9,463 bases of DNA from Casp-actino8 sp964614655. Its GTDB lineage: Bacteria > Actinomycetota > Acidimicrobiia > Acidimicrobiales > Ilumatobacteraceae. Shown here piece by piece: positions 1-5,301 of this stretch. Location of the stretch: NCBI GenBank assembly GCA_964614655.1, contig CAZTPF010000052.1, forward strand, positions 1 through 9,463. Reading direction: 5' to 3'. Positions within the stretch are counted from its first letter, which is position 1, and each line of letters begins with the position of its first letter. Both the position numbers and the translations under genes were made by a program. The notes below the pieces were generated by a model. It was not told where the DNA came from. It was given only the letters and a program-made list of their open reading frames with translations, and ran no database searches.

Positions 1-51
1 TTAAGCACGCCGCCAGCGTTCGTCCTGAGCCAGGATCAAACTCTCCGTCAA
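1..51 (-). rRNA. rrs: 16S rRNA, 5' end only (partial)
   Basis: The minus strand contains the universal 16S start AGAGTTTGATCCTGGCTCAG followed by the GACGAACGCTGGCGGCGTGC-type stretch usual in Actinobacteria. By alignment to the E. coli 5' end, the mature RNA should begin near position 51. The gene runs off the left edge, so only about the first 51 nt are visible. It forms the small ribosomal subunit RNA and should head a 16S-23S-5S operon outside the window. It is driven by the promoter at 334-362 and lies downstream of tyrS. The exact mature end is approximate, because it is set by processing. Confidence 0.96.
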
Positions 52-147
52 GAACATGACGCCGACCGAAGTCGACGCTGCGTTCATGGCGTGAGCGAGT
101 CTCCTCGTGGGGGAATAACCCTCGAGTTGCCGAGACCCGATCCGCTC

Positions 148-164
148 GACCGGCTGTGCCGGCC
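148..164 (-). other. Leader hairpin, candidate processing-stem element
   Basis: On the minus strand GGCCGGC-ACA-GCCGGTC can fold into a 7-bp stem (one G-U pair) with a 3-nt loop, about 100 nt before 16S. It could belong to the 16S precursor structure. Pairing with the 3' side of 16S cannot be tested here. Confidence 0.45.
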
Positions 165-170
165 ATTGAT

Positions 171-191
171 TTGTATAAATGAATTGACAGA
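171..191 (-). promoter_or_regulatory. AT-rich patch in rRNA leader; weak second promoter candidate
   Basis: This is the only AT-rich stretch in the leader. On the minus strand it reads CAATTCATTTATACAAAT and contains TATACA (172-177), a fair -10 hexamer. No -35 hexamer stands 16-18 bases upstream; the bases there are GC-rich. It could be a weak second rRNA promoter or an unpaired, nuclease-accessible linker between leader hairpins. The linker reading is at least as likely. Confidence 0.25.
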
Positions 192-197
192 CAGGTC

Positions 198-210
198 CGG
201 CCGATGGCCG
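198..210 (-). other. Leader hairpin
   Basis: Minus-strand CGGCC-ATC-GGCCG forms a perfect 5-bp stem with a 3-nt loop in the rRNA leader, between the boxA-like element and the AT-rich patch. Its role is unknown. It has no U-tract, so it is not a simple terminator. Confidence 0.4.
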
Positions 211-243
211 TCCTGCCCGCACTGGCGTTCAGTCTTCTCTTCC

Positions 244-256
244 GTTTTCAAGGAGC
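244..256 (-). promoter_or_regulatory. boxA-like rRNA antitermination element
   Basis: The minus strand reads GCTCCTTGAAAAC. This resembles rRNA boxA elements such as TGCTCTTTGAAAACT of Bacillus-type operons and the CCTTGAGAAC form of Actinobacteria. BoxA in nascent RNA binds NusB/NusE and prevents premature termination of the long untranslated transcript. It lies about 70-80 nt after the predicted transcript start and directly follows a boxB-like hairpin, which is the usual order. Assignment is by similarity to remembered consensus sequences. Confidence 0.65.
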
Positions 257-264
257 CGTAGCTC
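253..264 (-). promoter_or_regulatory. boxB-like hairpin with UACG tetraloop
   Basis: Minus-strand GAGC-TACG-GCTC forms a 4-bp stem closed by C-G around UACG, a member of the very stable cUNCGg tetraloop class. Its 3' arm runs into the boxA-like sequence (244-256), so hairpin and boxA overlap by 4 bases. Position and order match boxB before boxA in bacterial rRNA leaders. Confidence 0.5.
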
Positions 265-304
265 GGGCACACTCCCGACCAGCGGGGGGCGGTGCCACAA
301 CCTC

Positions 305-319
305 GAACCCAGGGGGTTC
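305..319 (-). other. Hairpin at the 5' end of the rRNA leader
   Basis: Minus-strand GAACCC-CCT-GGGTTC is a perfect 6-bp inverted repeat with a 3-nt loop. It starts about 8 nt after the predicted transcription start, so it would be the first structure formed in the nascent rRNA. It may protect the 5' end or affect promoter escape. The adjoining GGTTCGA resembles a tRNA T-loop, but no tRNA can be folded here. Confidence 0.5.
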
Positions 320-333
320 TCGGGCGAAGGGCA

Positions 334-362
334 AATCTAGCGACCGGCCCACGGAGCGTCAA
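334..362 (-). promoter_or_regulatory. Strong housekeeping-sigma promoter of the rRNA operon
   Basis: On the minus strand a -35 hexamer TTGACG (357-362) and a -10 hexamer TAGATT (334-339) are separated by exactly 17 bases (340-356), matching the primary-sigma consensus closely. Transcription should start near 327. The bases between -10 and start (TGCCCTT) are C-rich, a feature linked to stringent (ppGpp-type) control of rRNA promoters. A-tracts lie upstream at 377-394. No other sequence between tyrS and 16S has comparable promoter quality. Confidence 0.85.
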
Positions 363-376
363 CCTGGTCGGACGGG

Positions 377-394
377 ATTTTTTCGCGGAATTTT
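377..394 (-). promoter_or_regulatory. A-tracts upstream of rRNA promoter (UP-element-like)
   Basis: Two A-tracts, AAAAAAT (377-383) and AAAATT (389-394) on the minus strand, lie about 15-30 bases upstream of the -35 hexamer in an otherwise GC-rich region. This is roughly the distal UP-element zone contacted by the RNA polymerase alpha subunit at strong rRNA promoters. The phasing is slightly far upstream, and the match is to general A-tract character rather than to a strict consensus. Confidence 0.45.
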
Positions 395-422
395 CCCGGC
401 GTTCGTCGAGCCGTGGGTCTGG

Positions 423-439
423 CCCGGGCCGAGGCCGGG
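423..439 (-). terminator. Weak GC-rich hairpin directly after tyrS
   Basis: The bases immediately after the tyrS stop can pair CCCGG (435-439) with CCGGG (423-427) around a 7-nt loop, with alternative GGCC pairings. No U-tract follows. It may terminate tyrS weakly, but is equally consistent with chance in GC-rich sequence; read-through into the rRNA promoter region is possible. Confidence 0.3.
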
Positions 440-1711
440 TCACCCCTCCAGGACCACCAGATGATGCTGGGTCTTACCCCGTCGGAGCAGGAGGAATCTC
501 CCGTGGAGCGGATGAGTGGCGGCGAGATCGAACGTTTCGTCGATCACGACACCGTTCACTCGGAAACCCTTTTGACCGAGTGTGCGACGAGCGTCGCTGT
601 TGGACGTGGCGAGACCGCAGGCGACGAGCGAGGCGACGAGGTCGCCGAGCGACGCGCGGGTCGCACTCGACGACGGGACTTCGCGGGCCACGGCGTCGAA
701 CGCGTCGGCGGACGCAGTCGTCGGGTCACCGCCGAACAACACGTCGGCGGCTTCGGCGGCGGCTCGCTCAGCATCGGCGCCATGCACGAGCGACGTCACG
801 TCGGCGGCAAGGGCTCGCTGCGCGATTCGCTTGCCCGGATCGGCACGGTGTTCGTCGACGAGCGACGCGATCTCGTCGACGTCGCGCAACGTGAGTTGCA
901 ACAAGAACCGTTCGACGTCTTCGTCGGGCAACTGGATCCAGTACTGACGGAACTGGTACGGACTCGTCTTGTCGGGATCGAGCCACAACGCGCCGTGCAC
1001 CGACTTGCCCATCTTGGCTCCGTCGGTGCGTGTGAGCAGCGGCCAGGTCAGACCGAAGGACGACTTCTGCAGACGCTTACGGATCAACTCGATACCGGCG
1101 GTGATGTTGCCCCACTGATCGGAGCCGCCCATCTGCATCTCGACGTTCTCGTGTTCGCACAGGTGACGGAAGTCGTTCGCCTGCAGGAGCATGTACGAGA
1201 ACTCGGTGTACGAGATGCCGTGCTCGCTCTCCATACGCGCGCGTACCGATTCCTTGGCGACCATCTGATTGACCGTGAAGTGCTTACCGACGTCGCGCAA
1301 GAAGTCGAGCGCACTCATCGGCGCGGTCCAGTCGGCGTTGTCGACGAGGCGTGCCGCGCTCGGTCCATCGAAGTCGAGGATCTTCTCGAGTTGCTTCTTC
1401 ACCTGAGCCACGTTGTGTCGAAGTGTCTCCCGATCGAGAAGGTTGCGCTCCTCACTTCGCCCACCTGGATCGCCGACCATTCCAGTCGCACCGCCGGCGA
1501 GAACGACGGGCCGATGCCCGGCCAACTGGAAACGACGGAGCATCACCTGGCCGAGCAGATTGCCGGCGTGCAGAGAATCGGCGGTCGGATCGAAGCCGAC
1601 GTACACGCCGATCGGTCCGGACGACAGACGTGCGTCGAGGGCGGCGCGATCGGTCGAGTCGTGGACGAGGCCGCGAACCTCGAGGTCGGCGAGCAAGGAG
1701 GAAGCGGACAT
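440..1711 (-). CDS. tyrS: Tyrosyl-tRNA synthetase
   Basis: This 423-aa cytoplasmic class I aminoacyl-tRNA synthetase charges tRNA-Tyr with tyrosine at the expense of ATP. The length matches the bacterial TyrRS family. Visible landmarks are the HIGH-type motif as HAGN (48-51), the GVYVGFDPT start of the Rossmann core with the tyrosine-contacting Tyr at 37, the YxxxQxxD substrate pocket (Y173, Q177, D180), SDQWGN (197-202), the KMSKS-type loop as KMGKS (233-237), and a C-terminal S4-like tRNA-binding domain (about 355-415). The ATG at 1711 is chosen because a GGGAG sequence lies about 11 bases upstream and the N-terminus matches family length. The gene diverges from the DUF2332 gene across 65 bases and is followed by the rRNA promoter, so translation and rRNA functions adjoin here. 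No T-box fits in the short upstream gap. Confidence 0.97.
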   Translation of the reverse strand: MSASSLLADLEVRGLVHDSTDRAALDARLSSGPIGVYVGFDPTADSLHAGNLLGQVMLRRFQLAGHRPVVLAGGATGMVGDPGGRSEERNLLDRETLRHNVAQVKKQLEKILDFDGPSAARLVDNADWTAPMSALDFLRDVGKHFTVNQMVAKESVRARMESEHGISYTEFSYMLLQANDFRHLCEHENVEMQMGGSDQWGNITAGIELIRKRLQKSSFGLTWPLLTRTDGAKMGKSVHGALWLDPDKTSPYQFRQYWIQLPDEDVERFLLQLTLRDVDEIASLVDEHRADPGKRIAQRALAADVTSLVHGADAERAAAEAADVLFGGDPTTASADAFDAVAREVPSSSATRASLGDLVASLVACGLATSNSDARRTLGQKGFRVNGVVIDETFDLAATHPLHGRFLLLRRGKTQHHLVVLEG

Positions 1712-1722
1712 GGAGGGTCATT

Positions 1723-1740
1723 CTCCCAGGATCGTGGGAG
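1723..1740. promoter_or_regulatory. Inverted repeat between tyrS and the DUF2332 gene
   Basis: CTCCCA (1723-1728) and TGGGAG (1735-1740) form a perfect 6-bp inverted repeat with a 6-base spacer in the 65-base divergent gap. In the tyrS transcript the 3' arm contains GGGAG, the only good ribosome-binding sequence for tyrS, so the hairpin could mask it. As DNA it could be an operator shared by both genes. Both roles are inferred. Confidence 0.45.
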
Positions 1741-1764
1741 CGAATCCACGAATTACGACTCCGT

Positions 1765-1770
1765 TACTGT
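1765..1770 (+). promoter_or_regulatory. -10 element for leaderless DUF2332 transcript
   Basis: TACTGT fits the TANNNT -10 pattern and ends 6 bases before the ATG at 1777, the spacing seen for leaderless genes in Actinobacteria. No ribosome-binding sequence stands at a usable distance before that ATG. No clear -35 hexamer is seen about 17 bases upstream, which is common for such promoters. Confidence 0.45.
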
Positions 1771-1776
1771 CGGAAC

Positions 1777-2829
1777 ATGCATCACGACGACGAGCGAATC
1801 GGAGACGTCGCCATGGCGTTGGCCCGACAGGCCGCGGCGTGCCGAACCCTCGGATCCTCGCAGTACGGAGACCTGCTCGAAGCTCTGGTGGTCGACACCG
1901 AGGACGGCGGCAAGATCGGCCGCTTACTCGCCGACCGCCCCGAGCGTCCACTCCATGACGCACTCCCCTTACGACTGCTCGGTGCCGTTCATCGAATCGC
2001 GCTACGGGGCGACGCACCGGTTCTCGCCCGGCGATTCCCTTCCTGTGGCGGTGACGGATCACCGATTCCGCTCCACGATCTGGAAGCGACCGTCGACACC
2101 CATCGTCACGAGATCGACGTCGAACTCGGCAAACAGGTCCAGACGAACGAGGTGGGACGAAGCCTCGTTCCCCTCTCGTTCGTCCACTGGGTCACGACCC
2201 TCGGCGTACGAGATCTCGACTGGATCGAGATCGGGGCGAGTGCCGGCCTGAATCTCCACTTCGAGAGGTTCGGCGCCGCCTGCGGGTCGGGATCGCTCGG
2301 CGATCCGAACTCCGCCGTGCACTTCGACGCGACCTGGTTCGAGTCGCCACCGCCGATCGTCGGCGAACCGGCGGTCTGCCGGCGTATCTCGGGTACCGAT
2401 CCGTTTGCACTCGATATCCGCGACCCCGACGACTCGCTGCGTCTGCTCTCGTTCGTCTGGCCCGATCAGACCGAGCGCTTCGATCGCCTCCGGGCCGCCA
2501 TCGGCATCGCCGCGAACTCCGACCTCACGATCGAACGACGTTCAGCCGACGACTTCCTCGCCTCGCGACTCTCCGACGACCAAACGCTCCCTCGTGTCGT
2601 CTTCCATTCGATCGTCTGGCAATACCTCTCAGCCGAGGTGCGCAACGGAATACGCGACGCGCTGGCCACGGCTCGGGCATCACGTGATGCTCCAGTGATC
2701 TGGCTCCGCATGGAACCCTCGGGGTCGAACGCCGACGTACGAGTGACGGTGTTCGACGGAAGTCGCGAGCCGATCGAGCGTCGTCTCGCCGAAGTCGGCT
2801 ACCACGGCCGAGGCTTTCGCTGGCTGTGA
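1777..2829 (+). CDS. DUF2332 family protein, function unknown
   Basis: This 350-aa soluble protein matches the actinobacterial DUF2332 family in length and motifs. Visible blocks are an N-terminal helical region with QxxxCRxLGS (19-28), QTNEVGRSLVP (122-132), the family hallmark EIGASAGLNL (151-160), LSFVWPDQ (224-231) followed by a charged helix, VVFHSIVWQYL (274-284), and WLRMEP (309-314). The ExGxSxGxNL block resembles the SAM-binding glycine-rich loop of Rossmann methyltransferases. A methyltransferase-like role is therefore possible but unproven, and I would not name a substrate. The frame stays open upstream into tyrS, but the ATG at 1777 fits the family N-terminus and a leaderless promoter; ATG 1813 is the alternative. 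It is the only plus-strand gene here and ends 8 bases from the opposing thioesterase stop. Confidence 0.9.
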   Translation: MHHDDERIGDVAMALARQAAACRTLGSSQYGDLLEALVVDTEDGGKIGRLLADRPERPLHDALPLRLLGAVHRIALRGDAPVLARRFPSCGGDGSPIPLHDLEATVDTHRHEIDVELGKQVQTNEVGRSLVPLSFVHWVTTLGVRDLDWIEIGASAGLNLHFERFGAACGSGSLGDPNSAVHFDATWFESPPPIVGEPAVCRRISGTDPFALDIRDPDDSLRLLSFVWPDQTERFDRLRAAIGIAANSDLTIERRSADDFLASRLSDDQTLPRVVFHSIVWQYLSAEVRNGIRDALATARASRDAPVIWLRMEPSGSNADVRVTVFDGSREPIERRLAEVGYHGRGFRWL

Positions 2830-2837
2830 CCGCGTAA

Positions 2838-3257
2838 CTACAGATCGCGCTCGTAGGCGGTGCGCACGATTTCGGGAATCGGCGCCGGACGTTGACTTTC
2901 GGGGTCGATGCTCACGTAGGTGATCACGGCCTCGAACACAGGGCGGTCTTCCACGGCTCCGTCGATCGTGACGTCGAAACTCGTCGAACCCCACCTCGAC
3001 ACCTCGGCTCGAGCCTCGATGGTGTCGCCGTACCGTGCCGGAGAGAACCACGTCATCTCGGCCTTCTTCAACATGAAGTCGAAGCCGATGGCGTGAAGAT
3101 CGGTGGTCGTGCCTGCGGCAGCCAACTCGTCGGCGAGAGCCAATCTCGTCCAGCAATCCATCACGTCGTCGCAATAGACGAAGTAGTTGGGATTGAAGAC
3201 GACGCGCTGCATGTCGCACTCGCCGTACCGGACACGGATCTGCTGCGAGTACCCCAT
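2838..3257 (-). CDS. Acyl-CoA thioesterase, 4HBT/YbgC-type hot-dog fold
   Basis: This 139-aa protein belongs to the 4-hydroxybenzoyl-CoA thioesterase-like hot-dog family, whose members hydrolyse acyl-CoA or aryl-CoA thioesters as small cytoplasmic oligomers. The N-terminal block RVRYGECDMQRVVFNPNYF (8-26) is the family signature, with Asp15 in the position of the catalytic aspartate. After it come the long central helix (about 28-48) and alternating strands (60-117). Length is typical and no signal peptide is seen. The ATG at 3257 shares its A with the marC stop (TGATG), and GAGG lies 8 bases upstream, which favours this start over longer frames. It is the last gene of the arg operon, and its substrate cannot be read from sequence. 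There is no visible terminator in the 8-base gap before the convergent DUF2332 stop. Confidence 0.88.
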   Translation of the reverse strand: MGYSQQIRVRYGECDMQRVVFNPNYFVYCDDVMDCWTRLALADELAAAGTTTDLHAIGFDFMLKKAEMTWFSPARYGDTIEARAEVSRWGSTSFDVTIDGAVEDRPVFEAVITYVSIDPESQRPAPIPEIVRTAYERDL

Positions 3258-3886
3258 CAGCCGAACCTCGCTTCGTCGACGACGGCGAGCACACCGTTGA
3301 TCATCGACTGCAGAGCGACTGCGGCCAGGATCATTCCGGCCACGCGGGCAAGGAGCAGGATGCCCGTCGGCCGAGCGATCTTCTGGAGCAATCCGCTGAA
3401 TCGCAGAGCGAGCAGCGTGACGAACATCGCGAGGGCGATCCCGGCCACAACGGTGAACCACTCGGCGGCGTCGTCGGCCCGGCTGAAGAACACGATCGTT
3501 GCGACGATCGTTCCCGGTCCGGCCAAAAGCGGCGTACCGAGCGGAACCATCGCAATGGAGGTTCGCTGCTCGGGTGTGGCTTCCACGTACCCGTCCTCAC
3601 CGGAACCCTGTCCGTACAGGAGTTGGAGAGCCACGAGAAGCAAGAGGAGGCCTCCTGAGATCTGCAGAGCGGGAACCGACACCTTCAGATAGTCGAGAAC
3701 CGTTCGGCCGAACACGGCGAACACCGAGATGACGAAGAAGGCCGTTGCAGTGGCCAGATACGCAGCGCGATGACGTTCTTTGTGGGTCAGACGTCGGGTG
3801 ACGGCGAGAAAGATCGGAACGTTTCCGGGCGGGTCGAGGATCACGAGCATGGTCACCACGACCTCGCCGAAGAGACGCGTGTTCAT
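3257..3886 (-). CDS. MarC-family integral membrane protein, possible amino acid transporter
   Basis: This 209-aa protein of the MarC (UPF0056/NAAT) family has six predicted hydrophobic segments at about 8-29, 44-64, 74-92, 113-134, 143-164 and 183-202. Family motifs are DPPGNVP (18-24) in the first segment and MVPLGTPLLAGPGTI (113-127) after the cytoplasmic loop rich in charged residues (93-110). It acts in the inner membrane. Some family members (SnatA type) have been described as neutral amino acid transporters, while E. coli MarC itself has no settled function. The start ATG at 3886 overlaps the argH stop by 4 bases (ATGA); its ribosome-binding sequence is weak, suggesting translation by coupling. 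Location inside an arginine operon makes amino acid export or exchange a reasonable guess only. Confidence 0.88.
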   Translation of the reverse strand: MNTRLFGEVVVTMLVILDPPGNVPIFLAVTRRLTHKERHRAAYLATATAFFVISVFAVFGRTVLDYLKVSVPALQISGGLLLLLVALQLLYGQGSGEDGYVEATPEQRTSIAMVPLGTPLLAGPGTIVATIVFFSRADDAAEWFTVVAGIALAMFVTLLALRFSGLLQKIARPTGILLLARVAGMILAAVALQSMINGVLAVVDEARFG

Positions 3887-5301
3887 CGCGACGCCTGACC
3901 GACGGCGGTTCGCCAGGCGACGAGTCGATGCTCGAGACGAGCCCGCTGATCCTTCACCACATCGGGACCGGCTCCCCCACGAGTCGTTCGCATCGTGACT
4001 CCGACTCCGGGGGCCACGAGGCGCGCCGCGTCGGGACCGAGGGTCGGTTCGGCCGCCACCAGGTCGACGAGCGCACCCTCGCCGGCGAGGCTGCGTCGTA
4101 CCAACGCCCCCACGACGGCGTGGGCGTCGCGGAACGGCATACCGGACCGAACGAGGAACTCGGCCAGATCGGTGGCCGCCATCGTCGGCGCGTCGGCGGC
4201 GTCCTGCATGTGCTCGTAACGGAACGTGGCGGTGGTGATCATGCCCTCGATCGCCGCCAGGCCGAGCGACACCTGTTCGACGGCGTCGAAGAGGGGTTCC
4301 TTGTCCTCCTGCAAGTCGCGGTTGTACGAGAGCGGCAGGCCCTTCAGAGTCGCGAGCAGGCCGGTGAGTCCGCCGATGACACGGCCGGCTTTGCCACGCG
4401 CCAGTTCTGCGATGTCGGCGTTCTTCTTCTGAGGGAGCATCGACGAACCCGTCGCATAGGCGTCGTCGAGGGTCGCGAATCCGAATTCCTCGCTCGTCCA
4501 GAGAACCCATTCCTCGCCGATCCGCGAGAGATGAACCGCGATCATCGACATCGCGAAGAGGAACTCGGCCGCGAAGTCGCGGTCGCTCACGACGTCGAGT
4601 GAGTTGTCGAACACCGTGGAGAACCCGAGTTCACGAGCCGTCCACTCCGGATCGAGGGGCAACGAGGATCCGGCCAGGGCTCCGGCTCCAAGGGGTGACA
4701 CGTCGACCCGTTCGAGAGAATCGAGAAGGCGATCGACATCACGGCCGAGCGCCCAGCAGTGCGCCATGAGGTGGTGGGCCAGCATCACCGGCTGGGCCCG
4801 TTGCACATGCGTGTAGCCCGGCAGATAGGCACCCTTGGCGGCCGCCTCGTCGGCTCGGCCGAGGAGGGCTTCCTGGAGGGCGATCACCCGACGCGCCACC
4901 ATCGGGATCTGCGCCTTGCACCACAGGCGGAAACCGGTGACCGACTGATCGTTGCGACTCCGGCCGGTGTGCAGTTTGGCTCCGGCCGCGCCACAGAGTT
5001 CGGTCACGCGTCTCTCGACAGCCGTGTGGATGTCTTCGTCGGACGGCACGAAGGCGAAGGTCCCCGACCCCATCTCGGACTCGACCGTCGTCAAGGCGTC
5101 GAGTACCGCATCTCGTTCGCCATCGGTGAGTATGCCGACGTGAGCCAATCCCTTCACATGAGCGCGCGAACACGCGATGTCTTCACGCCACAGGAGCCGA
5201 TCGAACGGAAGGCTCACGGTGTAGGCCATGAGCTCGTCGGACGGCCCGCCGGCGAAACGACCGTGCCACAAGGTGTTACCGCTCTCGGGTGTCGCGCTCA
5301 T
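3883..5301 (-). CDS. argH: Argininosuccinate lyase
   Basis: This 472-aa enzyme catalyses the last step of arginine synthesis, cleaving argininosuccinate to arginine and fumarate in the cytoplasm as a homotetramer. Fumarase/aspartase-superfamily signatures are intact: HTGRSRNDQ (111-119), GYTHVQRAQP with the Thr-His pair at 164-165, and the flexible catalytic loop GSSMLPQKKN (285-294) carrying the active-site serines. The residue after the loop is Ala (NAD) where NPD is common, a minor change. Length is normal. The ATG at 5301 overlaps the argR stop by 4 bases (ATGA), and the stop overlaps the marC start likewise. argG, which makes its substrate and usually sits between argR and argH in Actinobacteria, is absent here. 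Confidence 0.97.
   Translation of the reverse strand: MSATPESGNTLWHGRFAGGPSDELMAYTVSLPFDRLLWREDIACSRAHVKGLAHVGILTDGERDAVLDALTTVESEMGSGTFAFVPSDEDIHTAVERRVTELCGAAGAKLHTGRSRNDQSVTGFRLWCKAQIPMVARRVIALQEALLGRADEAAAKGAYLPGYTHVQRAQPVMLAHHLMAHCWALGRDVDRLLDSLERVDVSPLGAGALAGSSLPLDPEWTARELGFSTVFDNSLDVVSDRDFAAEFLFAMSMIAVHLSRIGEEWVLWTSEEFGFATLDDAYATGSSMLPQKKNADIAELARGKAGRVIGGLTGLLATLKGLPLSYNRDLQEDKEPLFDAVEQVSLGLAAIEGMITTATFRYEHMQDAADAPTMAATDLAEFLVRSGMPFRDAHAVVGALVRRSLAGEGALVDLVAAEPTLGPDAARLVAPGVGVTMRTTRGGAGPDVVKDQRARLEHRLVAWRTAVGQASR

Larger units (their letters stand above)
52..327 (-). other. rRNA operon 5' leader (transcribed, non-coding)
   Basis: This is the sequence between the predicted start of transcription (about 327, one turn below the -10 element at 334-339) and the mature 16S end (about 51), roughly 276 nt. 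It has no plausible protein gene; short open frames crossing it lack ribosome-binding sites and run into the 16S gene. It contains a hairpin at its 5' end (305-319), a possible long-range stem (GGCAC 266-270 with GTGCC 292-296), boxB/boxA-like signals (244-264), two more GC hairpins (198-210 and 148-164) and an AT-rich patch (171-191). Such leaders normally load the NusB/NusE/NusG antitermination complex and provide the 5' arm of the RNase III processing stem. The 3' arm is outside the window. Confidence 0.8.

Noticed and set aside
184..189. Perfect -35 hexamer TTGACA on the plus strand
   Set aside because: No -10 hexamer lies 16-18 bases downstream (the region is GC-rich) and no plus-strand gene follows before tyrS antisense.
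296..330. T-loop-like GGTTCGA on the minus strand, suggesting a tRNA
   Set aside because: No acceptor stem, D-arm or anticodon arm can be built around it; it belongs to the leader hairpin at 305-319.
377..394. T-runs on the plus strand as a Rho-independent terminator
   Set aside because: No plus-strand transcript needs one there and no stable GC stem precedes the T-run; the A-tracts fit an upstream promoter element on the minus strand better.
84..443. Open frames on both strands between tyrS and 16S
   Set aside because: They cover the rRNA promoter and leader, have no ribosome-binding site and show no protein-like composition.
413..2251. Very long plus-strand open frame (over 600 codons) antisense to tyrS and running into the DUF2332 region
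   Set aside because: It is Arg-rich and low in recognisable motifs, typical of a GC-rich shadow frame. The opposite strand holds a complete, motif-intact TyrRS, and the DUF2332 protein is read in another frame.
3258..3461. Longer start for the thioesterase frame
   Set aside because: The extension lies inside marC and lacks hot-dog motifs; the ATG at 3257 gives the normal family length and a coupled junction.
3887..4510. Longer minus-strand version of the MarC frame
   Set aside because: The added part overlaps argH in another frame and is low-complexity Arg-rich; the MarC family starts at the ATG at 3886, which overlaps the argH stop.
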